This document shows, piece after piece, positions 45,265 to 55,334 of a stretch of 64,000 nucleotides of DNA. Origin of the DNA: Tetrapyrgos nigripes (taxonomy: Eukaryota > Basidiomycota > Agaricomycetes > Agaricales > Campanellaceae); contig JAACJM010000147.1 in the NCBI GenBank assembly GCA_013368315.1, positions 124,001 to 188,000 on the forward strand. Direction: 5' to 3'. The position numbers and the translations under genes are program-made. Every line of letters starts with the position of its first letter. Within the stretch, counting starts at the first letter, position 1. The notes under the pieces are model-generated. The model saw only the letters and a list, made by a program, of their open reading frames with translations. It had not been told where the DNA came from and made no database searches.

Positions 45265-47845
45265 CTAAGGATGTGGGTCTTTAACCCATGACAGGCTCTT
45301 AAAGATGTAACCCCCCGCGGGAACTATTATCATATAAGCATACAGAGCTTCATGCGTCCATGTGCAGTATCATACATAGCATCCAAGGCCATGGGCATAA
45401 TGCTCTACATCTATAGCAACACGAATTCTTCGTGGCTATGGTATGGTAGTACATATCAACCCCTTTAATTGCTATATCCGCAATCAAGTGTTTGGCTATA
45501 ATTCTGGGGCTCATTTCGAAGGATCCACAATTACACCCTTACGTGGGCGTTATCTTTAACTCTACAAGTACTTCTTTCAGCACTACTAAAAGAAGGCTCG
45601 GATAGAGTAGTTTCCATCGAGTGCCATATCGGAGTGCGCGAACTGCCTTCCCTCTAAAAAGTTCTAATTGATCCAAGTTGCCACCTGACTCAAGGACGCA
45701 CGGGTGCGTTTACAGCGAGCACTTAGCACTTTCTTCACCGGCCGTCCCCTTATTCACGTAATCGGGTCTTCTCCCAGTCAGAACAGGACGGGTTGTCCTT
45801 GCCCCCGGATGATCATCAGGAAAACCACTCAGAAATAATGGATTGGTAATGTTGTTGTCGTAGTCCAGATAATTATCTGCCATATCTTCTAGATAGTAAT
45901 CTAATTATGCTAACTCAGCGCTATCCCAAAATAAAGATGAAACGGTATCTCTATCTCGTAATTAGCATCTAGAACTAGTACACAGGGTGTCAAACGACAT
46001 GGAGCCTACGCAAAAACTACCGTACATACATATGAGAAACACTTCAACTTAGTATATCCACAATTCCTACCGACACAATAAGGGTCCCTCCATGTCCACC
46101 CTCATCTAAGTACCTAACAAGTATGAGCCACTTGAAGCCCGGGCGTGACACAATTACTAGAGACGTAGGAACATCAGACGACAGCAAAGGATAAAAAGGA
46201 AAAACACACGCAGATGGGCAGTACACTGGTCATTACTACACCAAAACCTAAAGTTCAGACGGCTCAGCCAGGATGCAGAACATTATCATCATCAAATAAA
46301 TACATACCTAGCAACGTCAACAAGAGCCATGCCCAAGCGCTAAAAATCCAATGCAATTTGGTGGCGAAGTAGCGGCTGTGATGATAGGCGCACGTACCTA
46401 TGATCCTATGGATACACTGGACAGTTACGCGTGACGCTGCAGCAGTTGTACACGACATAGTCATACACTGCCAGTATCCAGAAGACTGTAAAGATAGCTA
46501 CGTACGATCCTATATTGGCGCCTGCTGTGGAGTCTACGAAACTTGAAGATAGAAAAGAGGAGGTTTGAAGGAAGAGATAGGTCCTATATAGGTCTGGAAA
46601 GATAAGATATACCATTTGATAGCAATGTCAGGGTGGTCAGCTGGTAACTAGTAATGCAGATTATAAGAAGTGAGGCGCTCGAAAGCCGTTTAAAGATGTG
46701 TCTCCAACTTGCACTAAAATTCTGGTACCAAAAATGATTTTGGATGGGAAGTGCATCTTCAAATCTAAGAGCTAAGAGCTATGTCATCTGCCGACGTACA
46801 TTGGACGTACAGGACCTTGGACCTTCAAAAAGAAGATTATAATTATTTGCATATCGGATAAATAATTCTCTACAAGAGCACTTTCGCGAGCGGTTATAAT
46901 TACTTTCATCAAATTTAAGACAGCTCGGATCTGCCACAAACAACTGCTCCATCGAATCCGATATTGGAGCCCCCCGAAGATTGGATGCACACTATACATA
47001 GGTATGATTGATTGCCACCTAATTCAGGGGTGTGATTGCGAACACACTTTCCTTCACGGAATCGGGGCTACTACCAATCAGAACAAGACGGGTCGTACTT
47101 GCCCTCGGATACCTTGTATGCCTAGCAACTCCGAGACCAATAAGCACATAAGGCATTACAAGCAAGTATTGACTTGATGTATAATGGTCGAAGGATCTAC
47201 GAATTGCCGAGGCCGCGATAAATGAAATCCGGCGAGGGGTTTCTATATATGTCACCTACCTTTTCATCTCGCCGCGAGTATTTGGTCGTCTGTCCATCAT
47301 AATCTTCGAGTGGATGATAGAAGGGAGCTAATTTTGGTGCGCAGATGAGTTGAGTGACAACGGCGTAATTTCAGTCCTGGGGACTGGTATAAGACTTTGG
47401 AAGATTGGCTGGGTTGATTTAAACGCCGACGAGCCACAATGAGTCAGTTTATCAGAAAAAAAAAGAATAATAAAAAGCACTGGGCGTTGGATTCAAAAGA
47501 AAACGACGCCCATCAGTGGAGGCATGGTGCATTAGACTCACACTGTCACTATACTGTCTGGAACGGCTTCGGGGGGGCCTGCATCTAATCTGCGCTAGTA
47601 TTACAGTGATTCCTGCTAATCATCTTGCGGATCGTCCTAGAGAATTTCTCTCTGGTAAAAGAATAGGCGAAACACGGGGAGTCCTGAAACAGCGACTCCC
47701 CTGGGTATATTCGTGGGCGAGACTCGAAAAAGGCGCATACATCACAATAAGTAAATAAGTAAATACGGGAGAGAGGGAGGGTGACGCGAATAAATCTGAA
47801 TTGACTCAATAAACTCGTAAATCAATATGGGAAGTAGAAGGATGA
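45265..47845. other. Non-genic stretch with repeats and membrane-exon-like segments
   Basis: No complete gene. A degenerate 60-bp repeat occurs at 45751-45810 and 47051-47110 (TCAGAACA-GACGGGT, then CTTGCCC-CGGAT). On the minus strand 46445-46560 encodes a hydrophobic segment (NIGSYVAIFTVFWILAVYDY) and 46310-46395 another (WIFSAWAWLLLTLLG) ending at a GTATGT donor; the two may be exons of a membrane protein, but the intron between them would be only about 31 bp. A poly-A-rich run is at 47455-47480. Confidence 0.35.
46310..46570 (-). pseudogene. Possible exons of a small membrane protein
   Basis: Two hydrophobic open segments on the minus strand, with a candidate donor GTATGT after the second. 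The first begins near FVDSTAGANIG and holds one predicted helix, the second holds another. The segment upstream (46578-46617) is the promoter-like block shared with 8474-8516. No family recognised; the very short gap between the segments argues against a normal intron. Confidence 0.25.
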
Positions 47846-48212
47846 CGTAGAAGAGACGGAGTACTTGACCAGGTTTGACTCCTGTCATTTTGATGCTGGG
47901 TGGTTTCATGAATATGTTTTCATTGTGATTGGTTTTGCCATAAAGGTATGCTGATTTGATGTCCATTTGGTGAACTTCCATGTTATGATATGCTGCAATG
48001 GATAGAATTATGCGTCCTGATGTCATCTTGGTGACTGATGCGAATGTTTCATCTGGGAAATAATTGAATTCTGGGATTTGGTTGTATCCACGCACAACAA
48101 GTCGTGCTCAATGTTCCTTGACCTTTCTGTGTTCGTCCTTCTTCGTCCTATAAACCTATTTTCCAGTGAGAATACTGGCATCTGATGGTGCGTAGACTGG
48201 AATGAATGTTCC
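47846..48212 (-). pseudogene. Copia RT, N-terminal third only
   Basis: KARLVVRGYNQIPE-type start, then FAPVTK-like FASVTKMTSGRIIL and MDIKSAYLYG, the RT motif with one catalytic Asp. After about 80 residues the sequence becomes unrelated, near 47846-47870, before the YVDD motif. Truncation by deletion or by insertion of other DNA. Confidence 0.85.
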
Positions 48213-49325
48213 TCATTCCTTATGTCTCCTCATCTCTTCTTCCATAGCTTCCTTCCATTTAGGCCAATCTGGTTGTCGTTTCACTTCTGCAACTGAAAGT
48301 GGGTCATAAGCTTCAAGTTCTGATGTAACCTGAGCGAGATTAGCGGTAAGCAATTTGGCAGATTCTACTCCTCCTGTCTTCTTCGTCATCGATCTGGTAA
48401 TAGGTCTTCTACCTGTGACAATCTTGGGTGGAATGATGATCTTGGGTGCGACAGGTTTGGTAATTTCAATGATGGGATCAATTGTATCTGACTCAGGGAC
48501 CTTTTGTTCCAAATTGATGAAATCATTATCCTCCTCCTCACTGATTTGGATCGGTTGATTGGTGAATTGGATATTCCGTTCCATGGTGATGGATTTCTTC
48601 TTTGGCCAATAGATATAGTAACCCTGGGATTCCTTCTCTGGTCCTAACCAATGTCCTTCAACTGCCTGATTTTCCAATTTGTTGGGTTTTGGAGTGCATT
48701 TGACGTAAATGATAGAGCCAAATGGATGAAGATCTGAGATATCTGGAATAGTTCCAAATCGATTTTCGTATGGAGTCTTCATGTTGATCGCTTTGTGTGG
48801 GGTATGGTTCCAAATGTAGGTTGCATAGAGCATAGCCATGCCCCATAACCATTTCGGTAAACCTGATGAGATGAGCATAGCCCTGACGGTGTTGAGAAGC
48901 GTACTATGACTTCTTTCTGCAATACTGTTCTTCTCTGGCGTATCATGTACTGTGAGTTTCCTCTCCATTCTTTTTCCTTTCAAATACTTTGTAAACTCTC
49001 CTCCTAGAAATTCTCCTCCTTGATCCAACTGTAGAATTTTGATGATAATGTTGAATTGAGTTTCGAGGGTGGTCTGGAAGATGACGTATTTGGTGAATGA
49101 TTCGTCTTTAGAGTGCAGTAGAGGGGTTTCTAGCCAGTATGTGGCATCATCAATAAGCGTGAGTGAATACTCCTGGTGGTTAATAGTTCTGACTGATGCT
49201 GGTCCCCAGATGTCCATGTGCATTCTGTCTCCAAAGTTCTCAGCGCGTGGAGTAAGATGTAATTTTGGAATAGTGAGAAGAGCTCCTTTGGCACGCATAC
49301 ATACAATACATTCAATCCGTTCCAT
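48213..49325 (-). pseudogene. Copia integrase core and C-terminal domain
   Basis: 370 residues open. Starts in the zinc-binding region (ECIVCMRAKG) and shows the DDE core: Asp in MHMDIWGP, Asp in LQLDQGGEFLG, Glu in NSIAERSHSTLLN, with LPKWLWGMAMLYATYIWN after it. The C-terminal part has NRFGTIPDISDLHPFGSI and GHWLGPEKESQGYYIYWP. Ends in a linker rich in Ile, Pro and Lys. The longest intact frame of this element, but isolated from a usable start and protease. Confidence 0.9.
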
Positions 49326-49335
49326 TTTGTTCGGA

Positions 49336-49967
49336 TCAAGACATAATCCTTTGACTGCATTGTTTGCGAATAAGGTTTCGATGTATTGATAACTCTGGTG
49401 ACCAGGAGCACAATGGGCTTCGTATAAGGATAGGGTGCAGTTGGTAACACAATGATTTGATAAAGCCCATGCACTTTTGGAATGTGAGCAACGTTACCAT
49501 GATTCCTCCTTCAATATGAATGTTGTACCCTGCGTCATCCAATTTTCCCAATGATACTAGTGTGTTTGGCATGTCTGGACAATAGAGAGTGTCACATAAG
49601 GGTAAGAAGTGAGGTTTCTCCTTTGTATCAACTGTTTCGATGTGTAGGGTGCCTTTCCCTTGGGATGTGAATGTATCAGAGTTAGCTGCTTGGATTCGAT
49701 GAGTGGGAATAGTCTGATAGCTTCGTAATTGATCATGTGGGATGAGCATCCAGAATTGAATAGAATTAGTGGAGTATGTTCCAATGCTACGAAAGCTGCT
49801 TCCTCAGCTATGTCAGAGCAATCAATAGTGGGGTGATCAATGGAATCTTCGATTTCCAGAACTTCAATGGCAATCCAACTTTCTTCATCACTATCTTCTT
49901 TGTTCTTTTCTCTGGCACTGCCTGCTGTATCTTTTCCTTTTCCATTCCTTTGTTGTCCATTCTCCAC
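49336..49967 (-). pseudogene. Copia protease and GAG-pre-integrase region
   Basis: The protease active site reads LFNSGCSSHMI, where Copia proteases have DSG; the catalytic Asp is replaced by Asn. After a frameshift the segment HRIQAANSDTFTSQGKGTLHI and the landmark LPLCDTLYCPDMPNTLVSLGK follow. Near 49390 HCAPGHQSYQ of the pre-integrase motif can be read in another frame. Would have matured Gag-Pol; now dead. Confidence 0.8.
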
Positions 49968-50002
49968 ATTCTTTCTGTCTTCTCAATGTTCTCTGGCAAC
50001 AT

Positions 50003-51521
50003 TCATGCGCTGCATGTACTTTGATGTACAGTTCTTGGAGAAATGACCAAGTCCTCCACAGTTGTAACGGCTGGATTCCTCCCTTGTTGAGTTGTTGCCT
50101 TGCCAACTTCCTCCTGCTCGACCTCAGCCTCTTCCTCTGAAGTTTCCTTGACCTCTGAATAATGATCCTCCTCGGCTTCCTCTGCTATTTCTTCTGCCTC
50201 TTCCTCCTCTTCCCCTAAATCCGCCATGCCCTCTACTTCGGAAGTTATCATTGGAGTAATTCGCAGATTTTTGAGATTTGTTGGAGCTAGAAGCAAGTTC
50301 TTGCCCTGAGCTTCAGCACAAATAGCTGCGATTAACATTTCTGGTGTCAACTTGTTAGGTTCTTCTCTGTAGACAGTGATGAGGGCTTTGACGGTGGCTT
50401 GATACATATCAGGAGTGGAAGAGATGATGGCTGATTTGAATTGGGAATCAGGGATAGAAATTCCACGGTCAGCTAGTTCGTCCATGATAGCAATGAGATT
50501 GTCAAGGTGTTTACCAACTTTAGCTGAGTTGGTACAAGTGAGGGAGAAAAGTCACTTTTCCAAGCTGGCTTCAGTAAGTGGATCCTTTGCATCATAATCC
50601 TGCTTTAATGCATCCCACAACTCCTTCAATGTTGGCTTGTTCTTGTAACACCTAAAAATGGTGTCTGGTAGTGTGCTGAGAATGCCATTCAACAGGTCAT
50701 TATCCTGCTGTTGTTGATCTGCCACTGATGTGGGTTCTGTGGTTAGATACTTATCGTATCCGATAGATCCTGCTGCTCTCTGGACTCTTGTTACCCATCC
50801 TTCTTGAGTTTTGTAACTTTATCAAATGCTTTGGTTGCCTTAGACATGTCGTCGTCTGAATCTGAATCTGAATCAATTGTATCGTCTGGATTGAATGGAT
50901 TAGGATCTGGATTGGATGGTGGAGAAGGTGAGCTGGGTGGATTAGAATGTGGTTCTGGATCTGGATTTGGACTGGGATCTTGTGATGGAGGATTCGGTGG
51001 AGGTGGCGTTGGGTCTCTTTTTGGTGGCTGTTCTGGGGCTTCTGGTATGATGGCTGTGGATCTAATGATGTGGAGGGTTGTGGCGCAGCTTCTTGTGGCT
51101 GTCCTGGAGGTGGAAATACGAGTGAATTCCTTGGTGGTGGTGCTGTGTGTTCTTGATGACTGTTGATAAGTGGTTCTTGTCCTCCGTTTATGTGTCGTCC
51201 CCAAGGATTTGGGTTTGCCTTTGGTGGTAGTGGGATAGAGTTGTAGCGATTTGGACAGGGATGAGCTGTTTTGTTGCACCAATAAAATTCTTTGCTTTCT
51301 ATGTCCCAAAAACAATCATTGTAGTCGTCGAAGTTGTATATGTGTGCCTGATATGCACAATGGAGATCTGGTGCTGGTGGGACGTACTCTTGTGGTCTGG
51401 GACTGCCTCTCCTAGACTGGTTTCTAGATCCTGACTGTGATCTGGTTGTCTGTTTGGGATTGTTGACCCTGGGTGCTGGCGATCTGTGCCTTGAACTGTA
51501 GTGTTGCAAATTACTAGTCAT
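50003..51521 (-). pseudogene. Copia gag (UBN2-type) with zinc knuckle
   Basis: The N-terminal part is Pro/Arg-rich and disordered (start TSNLQHYSSRHRSPAPR). After frame changes near 51000 and 50750 a gag core follows: LLNGILSTLPDTIFRCYKN, LWDALKQDYDAKDP, IAIMDELADRGISIPDSQ. An acidic segment (GEEEEEAEEIAEEAEED) precedes the knuckle YNCGGLGHFSKNC (CX2CX4HX4C, about 50040-50080). This is the structural polyprotein of the element. A TGA near 50555 and frameshifts disable it. Confidence 0.85.
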
Positions 51522-51606
51522 ACAATGTCGAGAGCTAGACGATGAGATATGATTAGGCTAGGGTGGGGCCCATAGCCTATGAGAATAAATGAATATGAGA
51601 ACACTT

Positions 51607-51800
51607 GTTAAACAAGTGAGGCGACGAATACTATTGTGGCTCTGGAGGTATAGACAGTAAACTACTGAGTATTTATACTGTTGGCTACTGTGGCTACTGT
51701 AAACCCACTTTGTGGTTTCTACACATTGGACACATATTGCCACAGTGTGAGATAATTTTACTTATTAGGATTATTGGATATTTCAGTCATGAGACCAACT
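51607..51800 (-). repeat. Probable 5' LTR of the reverse Copia element
   Basis: On the minus strand an LTR end ...CTTGTTTAACA is at 51607, about 85 bp upstream of the gag start. A TATA box (TATAAATA) lies at about 51673-51680 in the same orientation. The outer LTR boundary could not be set because the 3' LTR is missing. Confidence 0.4.
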
Positions 51801-52440
51801 TCTATTTCATCATTTACCAATTTACCTACAGTCCACAGTCACTGCGCAGCATAGTCATTTTGCGCACAGTTACTTAGCTGCAGTTACTGTGCAGATTAAC
51901 TCATATTTTCCGCAGTTACTGCTCCGTAGTCATTATTTCTTTATCGTACCACTTTTTACTGTGCCTCAGTTGCACAGTAATTTGAAATACTTATTCTATG
52001 AGTATATAAGTAGCCCAATTTTGTGCACAAATAAAGAGAAGTTCCCCAAAAACAAGTTCCCTAACAAGTACTTCCCTTCCAGTAACTACTTCCCTGCGAA
52101 GTACCACTTCTCACTTACGTCTATTCTCTGTTAGAGTGTGATTGACATCTCAAGCCAAAGGCAATCTATTGAACATCTAGTCTTCTGATCAAGAGAGTTT
52201 GCTTCAGAGCTCAGTGTTGATATTTTGTGACTTTGCAAGTTCAGAGCATTCTTTCTGAAGCTTTCTCAGTTCTGGATTATTAAGTCCAGTCTCTTACGTT
52301 CACAGATATCTCAGCAATCTACTCAGATTGTTCATTTTTCAGTTATTGTACATTCGAGGAATACTTATTTGAATATTGTGTTCTGACCCTGGAGACGAGC
52401 TTTGACCAATGACAAGTCTTTAAGCAGTCTTCATTAGATT
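51801..52440 (+). other. LTR-like or promoter-like AT-rich region
   Basis: Contains four copies of a CA(G)TTACT(G) word with GCGCA/GCACA next to it (51838-51980), then GAGTATATAAGTAGCCC (52000) and repeated AAGT(A/T)(C/A)TTCCC words (52037-52095). The layout resembles a plus-oriented LTR with TATA box, but no partner LTR is in the window. Confidence 0.25.
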
Positions 52441-52659
52441 GTACAGATCAGATCAACACTACGCGAGTCCATAAATATAACACTGTGGAGAAAAGTGGAT
52501 ACAAATAGATTGTGTATACTAGAGAAAGATAAGATCATTTGTTGTAAGTATAGTTCAATATAAAATTCCAACAATATTTGGGAAGGAGGAAGTACCAAAG
52601 AAATGTGAAATAAATGAGATGAGTGAGAGGAAGGCGTGTACGAGATCATTTGTGTCTGG

Positions 52660-52830
52660 AGACGCGTAAGGAAACTACGGAGGCATAATGGTGTGTAGCC
52701 CTGAGGCATCAACCTTTGAGGCCACGGAGGCAATTAATGGACAGCACTGAGGTCCTACGCACTGGGCGTTGAGTGAAAAGGAAAAAGAGAAATAGAGTGC
52801 GTACTCACGGCGATGATTAGACTTTTGTAA
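52660..52830 (+). repeat. Dispersed repeat, second copy of the 24690-24870 block
   Basis: GAGGCCACGGAGGCA, GGACAGCACTGAGGTCCT and GCGATGATTAGACTTTT appear in the same order as in the first copy. Confidence 0.65.
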
Positions 52831-53855
52831 AGGGCTTTAAAACAAGATAATAATGGGAATGAGCGTTACCCAAAAAGGAAGGTCGCCTGCCGCCGGTGAT
52901 TATCAAGCTCTTTCTTGTCTCTTTCCCGTCTCTTTCTCTTTGCACGACCCCCGTCATGACTAGTGAAGTATGCCAATGGACTGTAATAATGTAGCGCGGA
53001 ATAATATTGGATTTTGTGTAGCTACTTTGAGTACTGGCGCTCTGATCAGTCTGCATACAAATAGATGTAAAGTAATGACTAATCGCTGAAACGGGCATCC
53101 TATGGCGGTCCATAGAAGGATTGCACCTTGTGTCCTACATCCTCAAGGCTCTCTTCTTGAGCTCATAGCTGATGCGCCGCTTGCCGATGTAGGCGGTGGA
53201 AGACCAGAATTGGGCGTGGGTCGAGCACCTTCCTTATTGGGTAGACGCGGAAAAAAAAAGTGAGTCCCATTATTTACAGGAATTGCTGTAACGCCAAGCC
53301 AAGGTGGATGATTCAAAAGTGGAGGAAGGAAGGGAAAGGGATTGGGTCAACTATGGTGTTTGGTTGAGAAACAGCGACGCGTCGGAGCGGGAAGACAGGC
53401 GTCACATATGACAGGGACCTTTGGGTCTATAGACGGCGTGCCGCGCGTTGATGAAGTGTATGTTTGCTGTATGTCAGTGCCTGATCTAAGGGCGGCGTTA
53501 ATACATACCGGTGATCAGCTGCAAATCCGTACCCTGTTTCGGTACTGTGCAGACGACTATACTTGGCTCGCTGTGGAACCCTGAAATGCCACGTAGAGGG
53601 AAGCGAAAAGGAACCTGACTGTCGGAGATATAGCGGGTGGGCGCGCCCTAAAAAAACAACCACGTGTTTAGGTTAGGGTTTGGACTCTTTGATCAATCCG
53701 TCAGTCGGTGTGAGGTGGGAATCAGTCCTATCATTTCTAGGTCAGTTGTTCGTCTTGTTCGTACCTGTCTTTGTGCTCACTTCTAGGGAAAGGGAGAAAG
53801 AGAAAGAAAAACCGTCGTTCCTTACTCGTCACGTTCCTTTCAAAAATATCACAAC
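52831..53855. promoter_or_regulatory. Upstream region of the DUF7729-like gene
   Basis: No gene seen in about 1 kb. Several GC-richer segments with CGTCGG/GGCGCG words lie around 53400-53660. A pyrimidine-poor, purine-rich run (AGGGAGAAAGAGAAAGAAAA) at 53789-53808 lies close to the start. No TATA box that I would trust. Confidence 0.3.
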
Positions 53856-55334
53856 ATGTTCTCACCGCACTCTTCCTCGACTTCCTCTCTATCTGCCAAG
53901 TCTTCGGCTGCCTCAAAACCTAACCCACCAAAGACAAAGACGCCTATGTTACTCTCTCCGCCTAACACTGCCCCTTTTCCAGCCCCAAATGGACAACGTA
54001 CCCCTCCACCAACGCTACCGTCCTCTCCGTCGTTCCATACGCCGTCTTTTGCCTCAAAAGCCTTTCTACCAGAGGATGGCTATCCATTCCCTCCTATACC
54101 AGCCCCGCCTACGCCGAGACGCCGTCTATGGCCGCCTCTACTCATACCCCTCGTACTCTTCCTCATAGCAGGGTGTACCAGATGGATGCGTCATCCTGCT
54201 GTGATAGATTTAGTTGTGGGTTCCGAAGACGGGTCGTTGTTGGGTATACACAAGAGACATCCGAGTGCCTCCATATCTTTCCCTACCCCTTCTTCCACCT
54301 CCGCCTCCACCTCCACCTCGCCGTCTGCATCTACATCCCCTTCAAACCAACCAGTCCCCACCATCCCCTCCTCCGCCTCTCCACCACCACTACCAACCCC
54401 CTTCCCTCAACCCTGGGACCAATCCTCTCTCTCCCTAAACTTTTCTACCCAAGGCTGTTACAACTTTTTCCTAAACATGACCAACGCGGATTCATTCCGC
54501 TCCTGTCGTTCCTTCGGCATGCTCCAGTCCTTTTCAGACTCGTTCGTTGATGCCCAGACAAATGTGACCTTGTTGAATGAGGTGTTGTGGGGGACTTGTA
54601 ATCCACCGGACGGGGCTGATACGTGTACCAATACTTTGAGGGATTGGGTTGATGGCATTATGGCGAGTTGTGGGCAGGAGTGGGACGAAAGGAATGAGAT
54701 TGTGGTACAGACCCGGGTCGGTGAGTGTCGCGTTTTTTTTGGTATTTCTCCGTGTCGCTGAACCCTATACAGCTCTCCTCGCATACCCCCTCCTCCTTTC
54801 TACATCCTGCCTTCCGCTCTCCAATACAAACACATACTGTTACGTTTCCTCCATCGCTCAAGGACCTTCCTCCGTATCCGATATATACCTCTACTCCTTA
54901 CCCCTAGGCATCCCCTTCCCCGATAGTGCAAAACCGAGCTGCGGACCATGTGAGAGAGATTTGTTGGGGAGTTTCGGGAGTTGGTTGAGTACGTGTTTTT
55001 AAACCCCAAGTTTTTCGGCCCGCTGATGTTTTTCTTTCTCAATGTAGATTCCACCTCTTTTTCTACGACCTCTTCCGCTACAACTAGCGACACCGATCCA
55101 ACACTCGACCCCGATGATACCTCGCCTGCTGTAGGTCTCAAAAAGACGTATGCGGATGCCGTTCAGGTGGTAGAGGGTGTGTGTGGGGAAGGGTTTGTTA
55201 CTAGCGGGTCCACGGCGGGTGGAAGTGGGCCGGTGGGTAGTCATGCCAGTGGGGCAAGGGGTATGAGTGTACGAGGACGAGGGGTGTTGGGTTTGATGTT
55301 GGTGGCGGTCGGAGTGGTTCAGTTGTTGGCGTAA
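53856..55334 (+). CDS. Probable cell-surface DUF7729-like protein, three exons
   Basis: Exons 53856-54720, 54773-54988, 55048-55334 (865, 216 and 287 nt; 455 residues, no internal stop); introns of 52 and 59-60 bp are GT..AG. N-terminal 85 residues are Ser/Pro-rich, followed by a basic RRRLW and one hydrophobic segment (PPLLIPLVLFLIAGC), so it is a type II-like anchor or a very late signal sequence. A Ser/Thr/Pro linker follows, then a Cys-containing domain: GCYNFFLNMTNADSFRSC, GTCNPPDGADTCTN, SCGQEW, TYCYVSS, CGPCERDLLGSFGS. The pattern of paired Cys resembles the fungal DUF7729 family as I remember it; that name needs a profile search. The C-terminus is Gly/Ser-rich with a terminal hydrophobic stretch (LGLMLVAVGVVQLLA), as for a GPI-anchor signal. 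Function unknown, probably at the cell wall or membrane. Confidence 0.78.

Larger units (their letters stand above)
47846..51521 (-). mobile_element. Ty1/Copia element, reverse strand, 3'-truncated
   Basis: From 51521 leftward: gag, CCHC knuckle, protease, GAG-pre-integrase, integrase and the first third of RT. The sequence leaves the element near 47846-47870, so the rest of RT, RNase H and the 3' LTR are missing. A different lineage from the Copia at 5512-7978. Several frameshifts and stops. Confidence 0.9.

Noticed and set aside
47742..47845. C-terminal continuation of the Copia RT ORF
   Set aside because: After the VKPGQVL segment the residues no longer match RT; the frame merely runs on into unrelated DNA past the truncation point.
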